Source: Gammaproteobacteria bacterium (lineage in GTDB: Bacteria; Pseudomonadota; Gammaproteobacteria; SZUA-229). Taken from it: a stretch of DNA of 40,079 nucleotides. The translations under genes were made by a program, and so were the position numbers. This document shows, in pieces, positions 29,633 through 40,079 of this stretch (its first letter is position 1; each line of letters starts with the position of its first letter). The notes under the pieces were generated by a model that was given only the letters and a program-made list of their open reading frames with translations, made no database searches and was not told the DNA's origin. Where the stretch lies: contig JARFRD010000025.1 in the NCBI GenBank assembly GCA_029287435.1, positions 1 through 40,079 on the forward strand, read 5' to 3'.

Positions 29633-30679
29633 TCAGGACCGGGGTTTGGTGATACCCATGGCTTTGAGGGCATCATCCGAATACTCAAATGAATCCGAGA
29701 AGATCTGGGTTTCCGGCAGGCCATGCGCATAGAAGGCATCCATGCCCGCCTTGATCATGGGTGGCGGCCCACTCATGTAGACATCGTATCCCGAAAGCTC
29801 AGGGTAGGCTGTAACAATGGCCTCATGTACAAAGCCGGTTTCACCCTGCCAGTCGTCACCTTCGTCGGGATCTGACAGTACCGGGGTGTACTTGAGATTA
29901 TCGTGTTGCTGCAACCAGTCATTTACCATGTTATCCATGTACAGGTCTTTAAGTGCACGAACACCACAAAATAAATGGATCGGCCTTTCGATGCCAACCT
30001 GGAAAGCATGTTCCAGCATACCTTTGAGTGGTGCAAATCCGGTACCGCCACCAACCAGAATAATCGGTCGATCGCTATCCTCACGCAGGTAAAAACTACC
30101 GAGCGGGCCTTCAAGTCGCAGCAGCTCTTTCACCTTCATACCGTTGAATACATAATCGCCAAACTGGCCATCAGGCACGTGGCGTATATGGAGTTCGATG
30201 TAACGATCATCATGGGGTGCATTCGCGATAGAAAAAGCACGGCGCTTGCCGTCTTTTAACAGGAATTCGATATACTGGCCCGCAAGAAACTGCAGGCGTT
30301 CTGTTTCTGGCAGTTTGAGTTCAAGCTTCATGATGTCATGTGCGAGCAACTCCATTGCCTCTACCCGGCAGGGCAGTGTCTTGATCTCGATATCCTGACC
30401 ACTGGTAATCTCGCGCACCTTGATTTCGAGATCGCTCTTGGGCCGTGCCTGGCAAAAAAGGGTCTTGCCCTGCTTATATTCATCCAGCGCCATACTTCTC
30501 AACTCATCAGCATACCCAATATCACCGCTAATCAGCTCGCCTGCGCATTTACCGCAGGCGCCATTGCGGCAACCGTAAGGCAAGCCGATACCCTGGCGTA
30601 AAGCTGCCTCGAGCACGGACTCGCCATTTTCAACTGTAAAAGTATGACCTGTGGCCGGTACGGTCACTTTGAAACTCAT
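29633..30679 (-). CDS. 2Fe-2S ferredoxin/flavin reductase (CDP-6-deoxy-delta-3,4-glucoseen reductase-like)
   Basis: CRNGACGKCAGEL...LFCQA 2Fe-2S motif; RAFSIANAP flavin and GGGTGFAPLKGML NAD(P) motifs. Confidence 0.92.
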   Translation of the reverse strand: MSFKVTVPATGHTFTVENGESVLEAALRQGIGLPYGCRNGACGKCAGELISGDIGYADELRSMALDEYKQGKTLFCQARPKSDLEIKVREITSGQDIEIKTLPCRVEAMELLAHDIMKLELKLPETERLQFLAGQYIEFLLKDGKRRAFSIANAPHDDRYIELHIRHVPDGQFGDYVFNGMKVKELLRLEGPLGSFYLREDSDRPIILVGGGTGFAPLKGMLEHAFQVGIERPIHLFCGVRALKDLYMDNMVNDWLQQHDNLKYTPVLSDPDEGDDWQGETGFVHEAIVTAYPELSGYDVYMSGPPPMIKAGMDAFYAHGLPETQIFSDSFEYSDDALKAMGITKPRS

Positions 30680-30772
30680 GTAAAATCTTCCACTTGATAC
30701 AGCTTCTCATTTTCACATAATCTAATTTCATTAGAAACAACCTTTTAGTGATGCATTAAGCACAAAATAACC

Positions 30773-31027
30773 ATGGCAAGAGTAAAAGTATTCAGCACCG
30801 CTATCTGTCCAATCTGTGACAAAACCAAATCCCTGTTAACCAGGTGGCGCATTCCCTATGAGGAAGCGCGCGTAGATACCGACATGTCGGCAAGACGTGA
30901 ATTTACCGCGGTCACCAATGGCGCCCGCACCGTGCCACAGATCACCATTGACGGTAACTGGATTGGTGGCTTTAGCGAGCTAACCGAGCTACACATGGAT
31001 GATGCGCTGGACCATTTAGTAGAATAG
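30773..31027 (+). CDS. glutaredoxin-family protein
   Basis: CPICDKTKSLL, TVPQITIDGNWIGGFSEL. Confidence 0.93.
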   Translation: MARVKVFSTAICPICDKTKSLLTRWRIPYEEARVDTDMSARREFTAVTNGARTVPQITIDGNWIGGFSELTELHMDDALDHLVE

Positions 31028-31052
31028 ACTTATCCAGACCGCATCAATAATA

Positions 31053-32204
31053 ATGATTCAAACCATGCGTCCTGTTGTTTCTATCGCTTTATTCATCTTC
31101 AGTTTATATCTACTTCCTGTTTACAGTGTTCGGGCAGAAGATACGCCACCAGACAACAGCGACAAAGCTACTGAAGAATACACCGAGAATATTTTTACCT
31201 GGGAAAAATCGAAACCTATGGTTACTGATTTTGACTGGGTGCAGCTGGTTTCAGGCGAATGGCTCAAAGGTGAGATCAAGGGACTTTACAAGGATAGTCT
31301 GGAATTCGATAGCGACAAACTGGATCTGTTAACCCTGGACTGGGAAGATGTTAAATATGTCGAAACCCACATTCCAGGGGCCGCCTATATCGAATACTAC
31401 GGCAGGGTTTACGGTTATTTCGTCATCGACCAGAATAAAATTAAAGTCATCAATGGTGATAATGTGCAGGAATTTGATCGTTCAAGGCTGGTTAATTTCA
31501 TAACCGGTGGTGAACAGGAAAAGGACTACTGGTCAGCAAAATTAACACTGGGTCTTAACATTCGTAGCGGTAATACCGACCAGGTTGATTACAATGCAAA
31601 GGCAAACGTGCGGCGGCAGACTTCGTTCTCCCGATTTATTTTAGATTACATCGGTAATATCTCACAAACGTCAGATATAGAAACCAGTAATAATCATCGT
31701 TTAAGCGGTACACACGATATTTATAAAACCCGCCGTTTTTTCTGGCGCCCCATCTTCGGTGAATATTTTCGCGATCCCTTTCAGAATATAGATTCGAAAA
31801 TCACGGTTGGTCTTGGTCTTGGTTATACCCTGGTTGATACCAAGCGGGTCGAATGGGACGTAGCGGGTGGCCCTGGTTACATGGAAACACGATTCGTGAC
31901 TGTAGAGGCCGGCGAAAACATCAAGGAAACCACGGCAGTAGTTGTTGTCGGCACGCATTACGAAGTTGAAGCAACCAGTAAGATTGACTTTATCTATGAT
32001 TACAATATTACCTGGGGCAATACGGAATCTGGCGGATACACCCATCACATGGTTGCCACATTTGAGAATGAAATAACCGGCTCTTTCGACCTGGATATAT
32101 CACTGGTGTGGGATCACATCAGTAATCCAACAGCCGGTGATGATGGTGTGATTCCTTTTGAAGATGATTACCGGTTAACTCTGGGTATCAGCTACGAATA
32201 CTGA
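31053..32204 (+). CDS. DUF481 outer-membrane beta-barrel protein (YdiY-like)
   Basis: Signal peptide; 'LTLGLNIRSGNTDQVDYNAKANVRRQT'; terminal aromatic ISYEY. Confidence 0.87.
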   Translation: MIQTMRPVVSIALFIFSLYLLPVYSVRAEDTPPDNSDKATEEYTENIFTWEKSKPMVTDFDWVQLVSGEWLKGEIKGLYKDSLEFDSDKLDLLTLDWEDVKYVETHIPGAAYIEYYGRVYGYFVIDQNKIKVINGDNVQEFDRSRLVNFITGGEQEKDYWSAKLTLGLNIRSGNTDQVDYNAKANVRRQTSFSRFILDYIGNISQTSDIETSNNHRLSGTHDIYKTRRFFWRPIFGEYFRDPFQNIDSKITVGLGLGYTLVDTKRVEWDVAGGPGYMETRFVTVEAGENIKETTAVVVVGTHYEVEATSKIDFIYDYNITWGNTESGGYTHHMVATFENEITGSFDLDISLVWDHISNPTAGDDGVIPFEDDYRLTLGISYEY

Positions 32205-32234
32205 TAAGCATTATTCATCGCTCCCGGGATTTGC

Positions 32235-32603
32235 ATGTTGTTTACGCTGGCGAATATCTTAATAGTGCTGGTTGCATTATTGCATGGCAGCTTTATTGTG
32301 CTGGAAATGTTTCTTTGGAACACGCCCGCAGGATATAAAGCTTTTCGAATTAAACCTGAATTTGCTGAAAAGACTACGGCACTGGCAGCAAACCAGGGCC
32401 TGTACAATGGTTTTCTGTTAGCCGGCTTAATCTGGGGTTTTATCCATTCCTCAGCCGGTTTTGATATCCACGTTTTCTTTTTAAGCTGCATCATTGTTGC
32501 GGGTGTTTTTGGCGCATATGCCGTCAATCGTTTAATTTTCTGGTTACAGGCATTTCCCGCAATCATTGCCTTGGTTCTGCTTTTTTTGGCACAATCAGCA
32601 TAA
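32235..32603 (+). CDS. DUF1304 membrane protein
   Basis: LVALLHGSFIVLEMFLWNTPAGYKAFRI...ALAANQGLYNGFLLAGL typical of DUF1304. Confidence 0.88.
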   Translation: MLFTLANILIVLVALLHGSFIVLEMFLWNTPAGYKAFRIKPEFAEKTTALAANQGLYNGFLLAGLIWGFIHSSAGFDIHVFFLSCIIVAGVFGAYAVNRLIFWLQAFPAIIALVLLFLAQSA

Positions 32604-32646
32604 TATGCACTCTGATCGGACACGCCACTGCTTAAAGGGGTAAGGC

Positions 32647-33828
32647 ATGGATTTTCTACAGGAATTTATCAAGAAAGAGTCATCAGCCGGTATCACGCTG
32701 ATCTTTGTTACTTTTCTTGCGCTGCTGCTGAAAAATTCAGCTCTATCCGAGCTATATGAAGCTTTCCTGCACACGCCTGTTGAAATACGCTTTGGCGCAC
32801 TGCACATCGACAAGCCCCTGTTACTCTGGATCAACGATGGCCTGATGGCTGTGTTCTTCATGTTGATCGGGCTCGAAGTCAAACGCGAACTCATCGAAGG
32901 ACACCTGTCTACACCGTCACAAATCGTGTTGCCAGGAATAGCCGCGATCGGCGGTATGCTCATTCCCGCCCTGTTCTATGTCTACTTTAACGAGGGTGAT
33001 GCTATAGCGATGAGCGGCTGGGCGATACCAACCGCGACTGATATCGCGTTTGCGCTTGGCATCCTGTCACTATTAGGCAAAGCTGTTCCAATATCGCTCA
33101 AGATCTTTTTAATGGCTTTGGCCATTATAGATGACCTTGGCGCTATCGTGATTATCGCGCTTTTTTACACCGTAAAACTGTCAACTCTGTCGATTACCAT
33201 CGCAGCGATTTCACTGGCTGTACTCATTTTCATGAATTACCGCGGTGTCGTAAAGAAAGCCGCCTACATCATCGTCGGTGTCATACTTTGGGTCAGCGTA
33301 TTGAAGTCCGGTGTACATGCGACACTCGCAGGCGTCGCTCTTGCGTTCACCATTCCTTATAAGAGCAGAATGCCTGATGGCAGCGAATATTCCATGTCAA
33401 AGGAAATTGAACAGGATCTTCACTTCTGGGTTGCCTTCTTCGTACTACCCCTGTTTGCTTTCGTCAACGCGGGTGTAGACCTCAGACAGGTTTCACTCGA
33501 ACAAATGACCGGTCCTGTTCCTCTTGGCATTATGGCTGGACTGTTTTTTGGCAAACAAATCGGTGTTTTTGGCTTCAGTTTCCTTGCGATCAAGCTCAAG
33601 ATAGCAAAAATGCCCGAAGGCGCCAGCTGGCAACAACTTTATGGTGTCGCCATCCTCACGGGTATTGGCTTCACTATGAGTTTGTTCGTGGACTCACTCG
33701 CCTTCAAGGATGATACGCTTTATCAGCATGCTGACAGGCTGGCTATTCTGCTTTCTTCTTTCATGGCCGGTTTGCTAGGCTATTTCGTTCTCCGGTACTC
33801 TAAAGAAAGCCGAGCATTGAAAAAATAA
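32647..33828 (+). CDS. nhaA: Na+/H+ antiporter NhaA
   Basis: PTATDIAFALGILSLLG and ALAIIDDLGAIVIIALFYT, with the double Asp conserved. Confidence 0.97.
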   Translation: MDFLQEFIKKESSAGITLIFVTFLALLLKNSALSELYEAFLHTPVEIRFGALHIDKPLLLWINDGLMAVFFMLIGLEVKRELIEGHLSTPSQIVLPGIAAIGGMLIPALFYVYFNEGDAIAMSGWAIPTATDIAFALGILSLLGKAVPISLKIFLMALAIIDDLGAIVIIALFYTVKLSTLSITIAAISLAVLIFMNYRGVVKKAAYIIVGVILWVSVLKSGVHATLAGVALAFTIPYKSRMPDGSEYSMSKEIEQDLHFWVAFFVLPLFAFVNAGVDLRQVSLEQMTGPVPLGIMAGLFFGKQIGVFGFSFLAIKLKIAKMPEGASWQQLYGVAILTGIGFTMSLFVDSLAFKDDTLYQHADRLAILLSSFMAGLLGYFVLRYSKESRALKK

Positions 33829-33830
33829 CT

Positions 33831-36140
33831 ATGAAGCATCTAAAACTCACTCAGCTTTTTCTTTTATTTCTGTTGCTGTTTACTTGTTCGTTAACAGCAA
33901 CTGCAGATATCGATAATCTTGAAGGACTGGAAAAACTTTCTAACCAGATTAAAACCATTAACTGGAAACTCGATCGAGGAAAGTATGAAAAGGAAGATCT
34001 CGCCAAGTGGACCAAGATAACAATCAAACTGAGTGGCGGAGCTTCAGTTTGTATATCGGATCGCGAAACAGCGATTAAAAAACTGGACGAGTCACTCACA
34101 GGGCTTGGAGAAAAAGCCACGGATGAATCAAAAGAAGTCACTAAACAACGTGACAAACTAACTGCAAAAAAAACTCAACTCGAAAAGGAACTGGCCAAGT
34201 GTACTGTTTTCAAGCAGAAAAGTGATCAGGCCTCTGAGCATATAAACCTGGCTGAAAAATCTTACTTCAAGGAAAAATACCTGATTCGTGGTCCACATAT
34301 TCTTATTTTGATTAAAGAATATGTTGAGAGTCCTTTCGAATTGATCATGGATTCCGGTAATTTTCTCTGGCAACATACAGGTTTTCAGGCGCTTGATACA
34401 GATGAGCGTGTAGTCAATACAATTCTCGTATTTCTCGCGTTTGGCCTGGGATTATGGTTTCGTAAATTGCTCAATCAACTTGAGCGGTCTTATGCTTGGA
34501 TTGATGATTTTTCCGAAAAAATACTGCGTGCAATAATAACGACCTCTGCGTTATTTGTTCCATGGTTACTGGCTGCCACGACAGCAGCGATCATTCTTTA
34601 TTTTGAAACAAAGGAAATTGAACCGACGCCCTTTATTAAAACACTATCGTTTGGGCTGGTAGCGTTTATATCATTTATTGCTGTTATCAGGCTGCTGTTC
34701 AACCCGGCAAAGCCGGCAGAACCATTCTTTGATTATTCTCCTGGTGTTGCGACCAAGCTATCACGACGCTTTCATATTCTTGCTTTACTAAGTCTGCTTG
34801 GATACCTGGCCTTTTATACTGTTTATTCAGAAAGCATTCCGGAGCTTAATCGCCTGCTTTTACGTGATGCATTTTCATTGGCATTAGTACTCAACCTGAT
34901 CTGGCTATTCTGGGTTCTATTGAGATCACCCAAACTGATAGTCTATCGCTGGTTGTTTATTGGCCTGATAGTTTCTTTTGCAGTTACACTAGGTATGGAA
35001 TGGTCTGGCTATCGTAACCTGGGGCTCTCTGCCAGGCGTTTCATACTCGCCTTACTTGCCTTGTTTTTCCTGTTCTTCACCGTTTCAAAGATGTTCAGGG
35101 ATCTGTTCAATGCCATGGATGATGGCACCTATGTGTGGACACAGCGTCTGCATGAAAGACTGGCATTGGAACCCAAACAAACTATACCCGGACTTATCTG
35201 GATCCGCCTTATCACAACAATTATTGTGTGGGGTCTGTTTGCGTACATCATTATCATTTCTATAGATACAACGGGTGCGATCTTAGAACACACAAGAAAC
35301 TATATTGTTAATGGTTTTAACATTGGTAATTTCAGAATCGTACCCAGCCAGATTCTGATGTCCATCCTCGTCTTTGGTCTTATCCTGGCTTCTTCAGGAT
35401 GGATGCGACGTAACATGGAACAAAACTGGCTACCCAAGACCAGCATGAATAAAGGTGGTCGTGAAGCCATGGTAACCATCACCGGTTACATTATGTTCGT
35501 AGTCGCTGCTCTGGCCGCACTATCCGTAGCAGGTTTCGACTTTAGCAACATCGCAATTATTGCCGGTGCATTATCTGTTGGTATCGGTTTTGGTTTACAG
35601 AATATCGTTAATAATTTTGTATCAGGTTTGATCCTTCTATTCGAGCGACCGATTAGAAAAGGTGACTGGGTTGTTGTTGGTACAACTGAAGGTTATGTAA
35701 AAGATATCCGCATACGCTCTACGCGTATCACAACTTTTGATCGCTCAGACGTTATCGTCCCCAATTCAGAACTCATATCAAACCAGGTTACCAACTGGAT
35801 GTTAGAAGACGTACGTGGTCGCGCTATTATTAAAGTAGGCGTAGCGTATGGTAGTGACACAGACAAAGTACAATATATTCTGAATACTGTTGCTGAGGAA
35901 AATGAAATGGTGGTAAAAGATGGCAGCTCTCCAAAACCCATGGTTTTATTCAAGGGTTTCGGTGAGAGTTCACTGGATTTTGAACTGCGTGTTCATCTTT
36001 ATGATGTCGACAGGCGCCTTAGTACAATAAGCGATATCAACTTTGCTATTGATCGTGCATTTAGAGAAGAGGGTATCGAAATTCCATTCCCGCAGCGCGA
36101 TCTTCATGTAAAGAGCTTGCCTGAAGATTTTTCGAAGTAA
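33831..36140 (+). CDS. large MscS-family mechanosensitive channel
   Basis: Signal peptide, coiled-coil periplasmic region, multiple TMs, GALSVGIGFGLQNIVNNFVSGLILLFERPIRKGDWV. Confidence 0.94.
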   Translation: MKHLKLTQLFLLFLLLFTCSLTATADIDNLEGLEKLSNQIKTINWKLDRGKYEKEDLAKWTKITIKLSGGASVCISDRETAIKKLDESLTGLGEKATDESKEVTKQRDKLTAKKTQLEKELAKCTVFKQKSDQASEHINLAEKSYFKEKYLIRGPHILILIKEYVESPFELIMDSGNFLWQHTGFQALDTDERVVNTILVFLAFGLGLWFRKLLNQLERSYAWIDDFSEKILRAIITTSALFVPWLLAATTAAIILYFETKEIEPTPFIKTLSFGLVAFISFIAVIRLLFNPAKPAEPFFDYSPGVATKLSRRFHILALLSLLGYLAFYTVYSESIPELNRLLLRDAFSLALVLNLIWLFWVLLRSPKLIVYRWLFIGLIVSFAVTLGMEWSGYRNLGLSARRFILALLALFFLFFTVSKMFRDLFNAMDDGTYVWTQRLHERLALEPKQTIPGLIWIRLITTIIVWGLFAYIIIISIDTTGAILEHTRNYIVNGFNIGNFRIVPSQILMSILVFGLILASSGWMRRNMEQNWLPKTSMNKGGREAMVTITGYIMFVVAALAALSVAGFDFSNIAIIAGALSVGIGFGLQNIVNNFVSGLILLFERPIRKGDWVVVGTTEGYVKDIRIRSTRITTFDRSDVIVPNSELISNQVTNWMLEDVRGRAIIKVGVAYGSDTDKVQYILNTVAEENEMVVKDGSSPKPMVLFKGFGESSLDFELRVHLYDVDRRLSTISDINFAIDRAFREEGIEIPFPQRDLHVKSLPEDFSK

Positions 36141-36257
36141 GAAAGAAGTTACAAAGATTATCTGCTTGGCTACCAAAAGCAGAATTTTAAGATTGGGTTA
36201 ACAGGTGCGATGTTGTGTAGCGTCCTTTGTTAAACGAGTTGATATTTAACTAATTGC

Positions 36258-36509
36258 TCAGTCATTCTCCGTGGGACGAGACATGCCTGTAAACTTGAAA
36301 ATGAGTTTATCAAGATATCTGTTTGTCGGGCGTAACACATACGCTGCTGCAGCTGGCATAATTGTGAAGAAAAAACGCTCTTCGTTATCACTGGCGACAA
36401 ACAGCACCAAAATAACGATAAGCACAATCGTTAGCAGTGCATAAATCAGCCAGGCTTTCTTAATATAGGATTGATATTTCTTATCTTGGTTGTTTGTCAC
36501 GTCATTCAT
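36258..36509 (-). CDS. small two-TM membrane protein of unknown function
   Basis: 83 aa with hydrophobic segments WLIYALLTIVLIVILVLFVA and FFFTIMPAAAAYVL; intergenic. Confidence 0.5.
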   Translation of the reverse strand: MNDVTNNQDKKYQSYIKKAWLIYALLTIVLIVILVLFVASDNEERFFFTIMPAAAAYVLRPTNRYLDKLIFKFTGMSRPTEND

Positions 36510-36697
36510 TAATGATTACTGGTTAATGTTGAATTATTATTTCAAGGACTATTGGTGGAAGTCTTTCCTGTTCCTGCTGCAATGTGAGATAACATATATG
36601 CTATCTCTATCAAGATCAATAATTCAAAGTATTTTTTTAATTAACCATACTTTTAATGTTTATTTTGGGTTGTTAATTAAAGTCTAATATTAGTTTT

Positions 36698-38164
36698 TCA
36701 ATCAATACCCAGCTGATCCCATATTTCATCAACCCGTTGTTTTACGTTTGAATCCATAACTATCGGTGTACCCCATTCACGCTCAGTCTCACCCGGCCAC
36801 TTGTTAGTAGCATCGATACCCACTTTCGAACCAAGCCCTGAAACCGGTGATGCAAAATCCAGGTAATCGATAGGTGTATTTTCAACCAGGGTGAAATCAC
36901 GTACAGGATCAACGCGGGTACTGATTGCCCAGATAACATCTTCCCAGTTGCGCGTATTCACATCTTCATCGACCACGATAACGAATTTGGTATACATAAA
37001 CTGGCGCAGGAAAGACCAGACACCCATCATTACGCGCTTGGCATGCCCGGCATACTGTTTCTTCATGCTTACAATAGCAACCCGATACGAACAGCCTTCG
37101 GGTGGTAAATAGAAATCAATGATTTCAGGAAACTGTTTCTGTAATATCGGCACGAATACTTCGTTTAACGCGACTCCCAGTATTGCCGGCTCATCGGGTG
37201 GGCGGCCAGTATAGGTACTGTGATAGATAGGTTTTTTTCTGTGGGTAATTCTTTCAATGGTAAATACCGGAAACATTTCAGTTTCGTTGTAATATCCCGT
37301 GTGATCACCAAACGGGCCTTCCTCGGCTTCTTCTCCTGGGTAGATGTATCCTTCGAGAATGATTTCTGCGTTGGCCGGCACCTGCAGCTTACCGACACCA
37401 CACTCAACCACTTCTGTTTTACTGCCACGCAATAAGCCGGCAAAACCATATTCTGATAGCGTATCTGGCACCGGTGTCACTGCACCCAGTGTTGTTGCCG
37501 GATCGGCACCCAGTGCGACGGCTATCGGGAATGGTTCACCCGGGTGTTTCTGCAACCACTCGCGGTAATCCAGTGCTCCACCACGATGTGATAACCAGCG
37601 CATGATAACCTTGTTTTTTCCAATCAGTTGTTGCCGGTATATACCCAGGTTCTGGCGTTCCTTTTCCGGTCCGCGTGTTATCACCAGTCCCCAGGTAATC
37701 AATGGCGCAGCATCACCCGGCCAGCAGGTCTGTATCGGAATCCTGGATAAATCGACGTCATCTTTTTCAATGATGATTTCCTGGCAAACGGCTTTTTTCA
37801 CCAGTTTCGGTGCCATGTTCAACACTTGCTTGAACACTGGCATCTTTTGCCAGGCATCTTTCATCCCTTTTGGTGGATCTGGCTCTTTCAGAAAAGCCAG
37901 CAATTTACCTACTTCTCTGAGTGCTTCGACATTTTCCTCGCCCATACCAAAAGCAACACGGCGTGGTGTTCCAAACAGGTTGCCCAATACAGCAATATCT
38001 GAACCTTTCACTTTCTCAAACAACAATGCCGGACCCTGGGCCTTTAGGGTACGGTCACATATCTCGGTCATTTCGAGATAAGGGTCAATTTCCTGTTTAA
38101 TACGTTTGAGCTCACCCAGCTGTTCCAGCTGCTCGATAAAATCACGCAAATCTTTATGTTTCAT
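36698..38164 (-). CDS. ubiD: UbiD 3-octaprenyl-4-hydroxybenzoate carboxy-lyase
   Basis: [63 protein letters not shown]. Confidence 0.97.
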   Translation of the reverse strand: MKHKDLRDFIEQLEQLGELKRIKQEIDPYLEMTEICDRTLKAQGPALLFEKVKGSDIAVLGNLFGTPRRVAFGMGEENVEALREVGKLLAFLKEPDPPKGMKDAWQKMPVFKQVLNMAPKLVKKAVCQEIIIEKDDVDLSRIPIQTCWPGDAAPLITWGLVITRGPEKERQNLGIYRQQLIGKNKVIMRWLSHRGGALDYREWLQKHPGEPFPIAVALGADPATTLGAVTPVPDTLSEYGFAGLLRGSKTEVVECGVGKLQVPANAEIILEGYIYPGEEAEEGPFGDHTGYYNETEMFPVFTIERITHRKKPIYHSTYTGRPPDEPAILGVALNEVFVPILQKQFPEIIDFYLPPEGCSYRVAIVSMKKQYAGHAKRVMMGVWSFLRQFMYTKFVIVVDEDVNTRNWEDVIWAISTRVDPVRDFTLVENTPIDYLDFASPVSGLGSKVGIDATNKWPGETEREWGTPIVMDSNVKQRVDEIWDQLGID

Positions 38165-38235
38165 ATCTCAGCCTGATTACTATGCCGTGCAGATCGTATT
38201 TTATAGAAGGTATTGCCGAGTTCGTACGCTATTTT

Positions 38236-38244
38236 TTATCCACA
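38236..38244 (+). promoter_or_regulatory. Perfect DnaA-box-like 9-mer TTATCCACA
   Basis: Exact TTATCCACA between ubiD and gyrB; near match TGTGGATAT (inverted) at 38363-38371. Confidence 0.45.
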
Positions 38245-38381
38245 GGATATTCAATAAAAGATGGGAGCCGCGAGCCAGGCAGAATTATCTTCGCGATTTA
38301 AGCAGTAGTATTCTTACTATCTGATAAGTAAGCAATTATTTAAACAGATGCTGTTGAAAAACTGTGGATATATAAATTCGA

Positions 38382-40079
<1,698 letters not shown>

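Noticed and set aside
36490-36687. 65-aa plus-strand hydrophobic ORF
   Set aside because: AT-rich intergenic translation overlapping the 83-aa membrane ORF start; looks like chance hydrophobic codons.

Overview
This is a mostly ordinary gammaproteobacterial chromosomal (core genome) window, dense with housekeeping genes. I see no phage, CRISPR array, rRNA, tRNA or obvious defence island. Gene order: partial DUF2288; plsB; DUF748/AsmA-like; a lipoprotein; on the minus strand a TRAP solute-binding protein, uvrD-like helicase, ubiB, ubiJ, ubiE, DUF971, hslU, hslV, yaaA, xerC, DUF484, dapF; a periplasmic rhodanese plus a small acidic Cys protein; lysA and a short unlisted lptM; then carboxylesterase, unknown, Hpt, argH, an AlgZ/AlgR-type two-component pair, thioredoxin-fold protein, hemD, hemY, MOSC, ferredoxin reductase, glutaredoxin, DUF481, DUF1304, nhaA, MscS, small membrane protein, ubiD and partial gyrB. 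Points most worth a second look: (1) the UvrD-like helicase has the Walker B 'DEFQDTN' replaced by 'HVFQDTN' in an otherwise intact protein; (2) a family of three 79-bp palindromic intergenic elements, one nested inside a second inverted repeat; (3) a periplasmic rhodanese plus 60-aa acidic Cys protein islet splitting the usual lysA-dapF neighbourhood; (4) hemD has no ATG/GTG/TTG upstream of its conserved N-terminus, and hemC is absent from its usual place after algR. I did not find a convincing new multi-gene system; the rhodanese/small-protein pair is the nearest candidate and is speculative.
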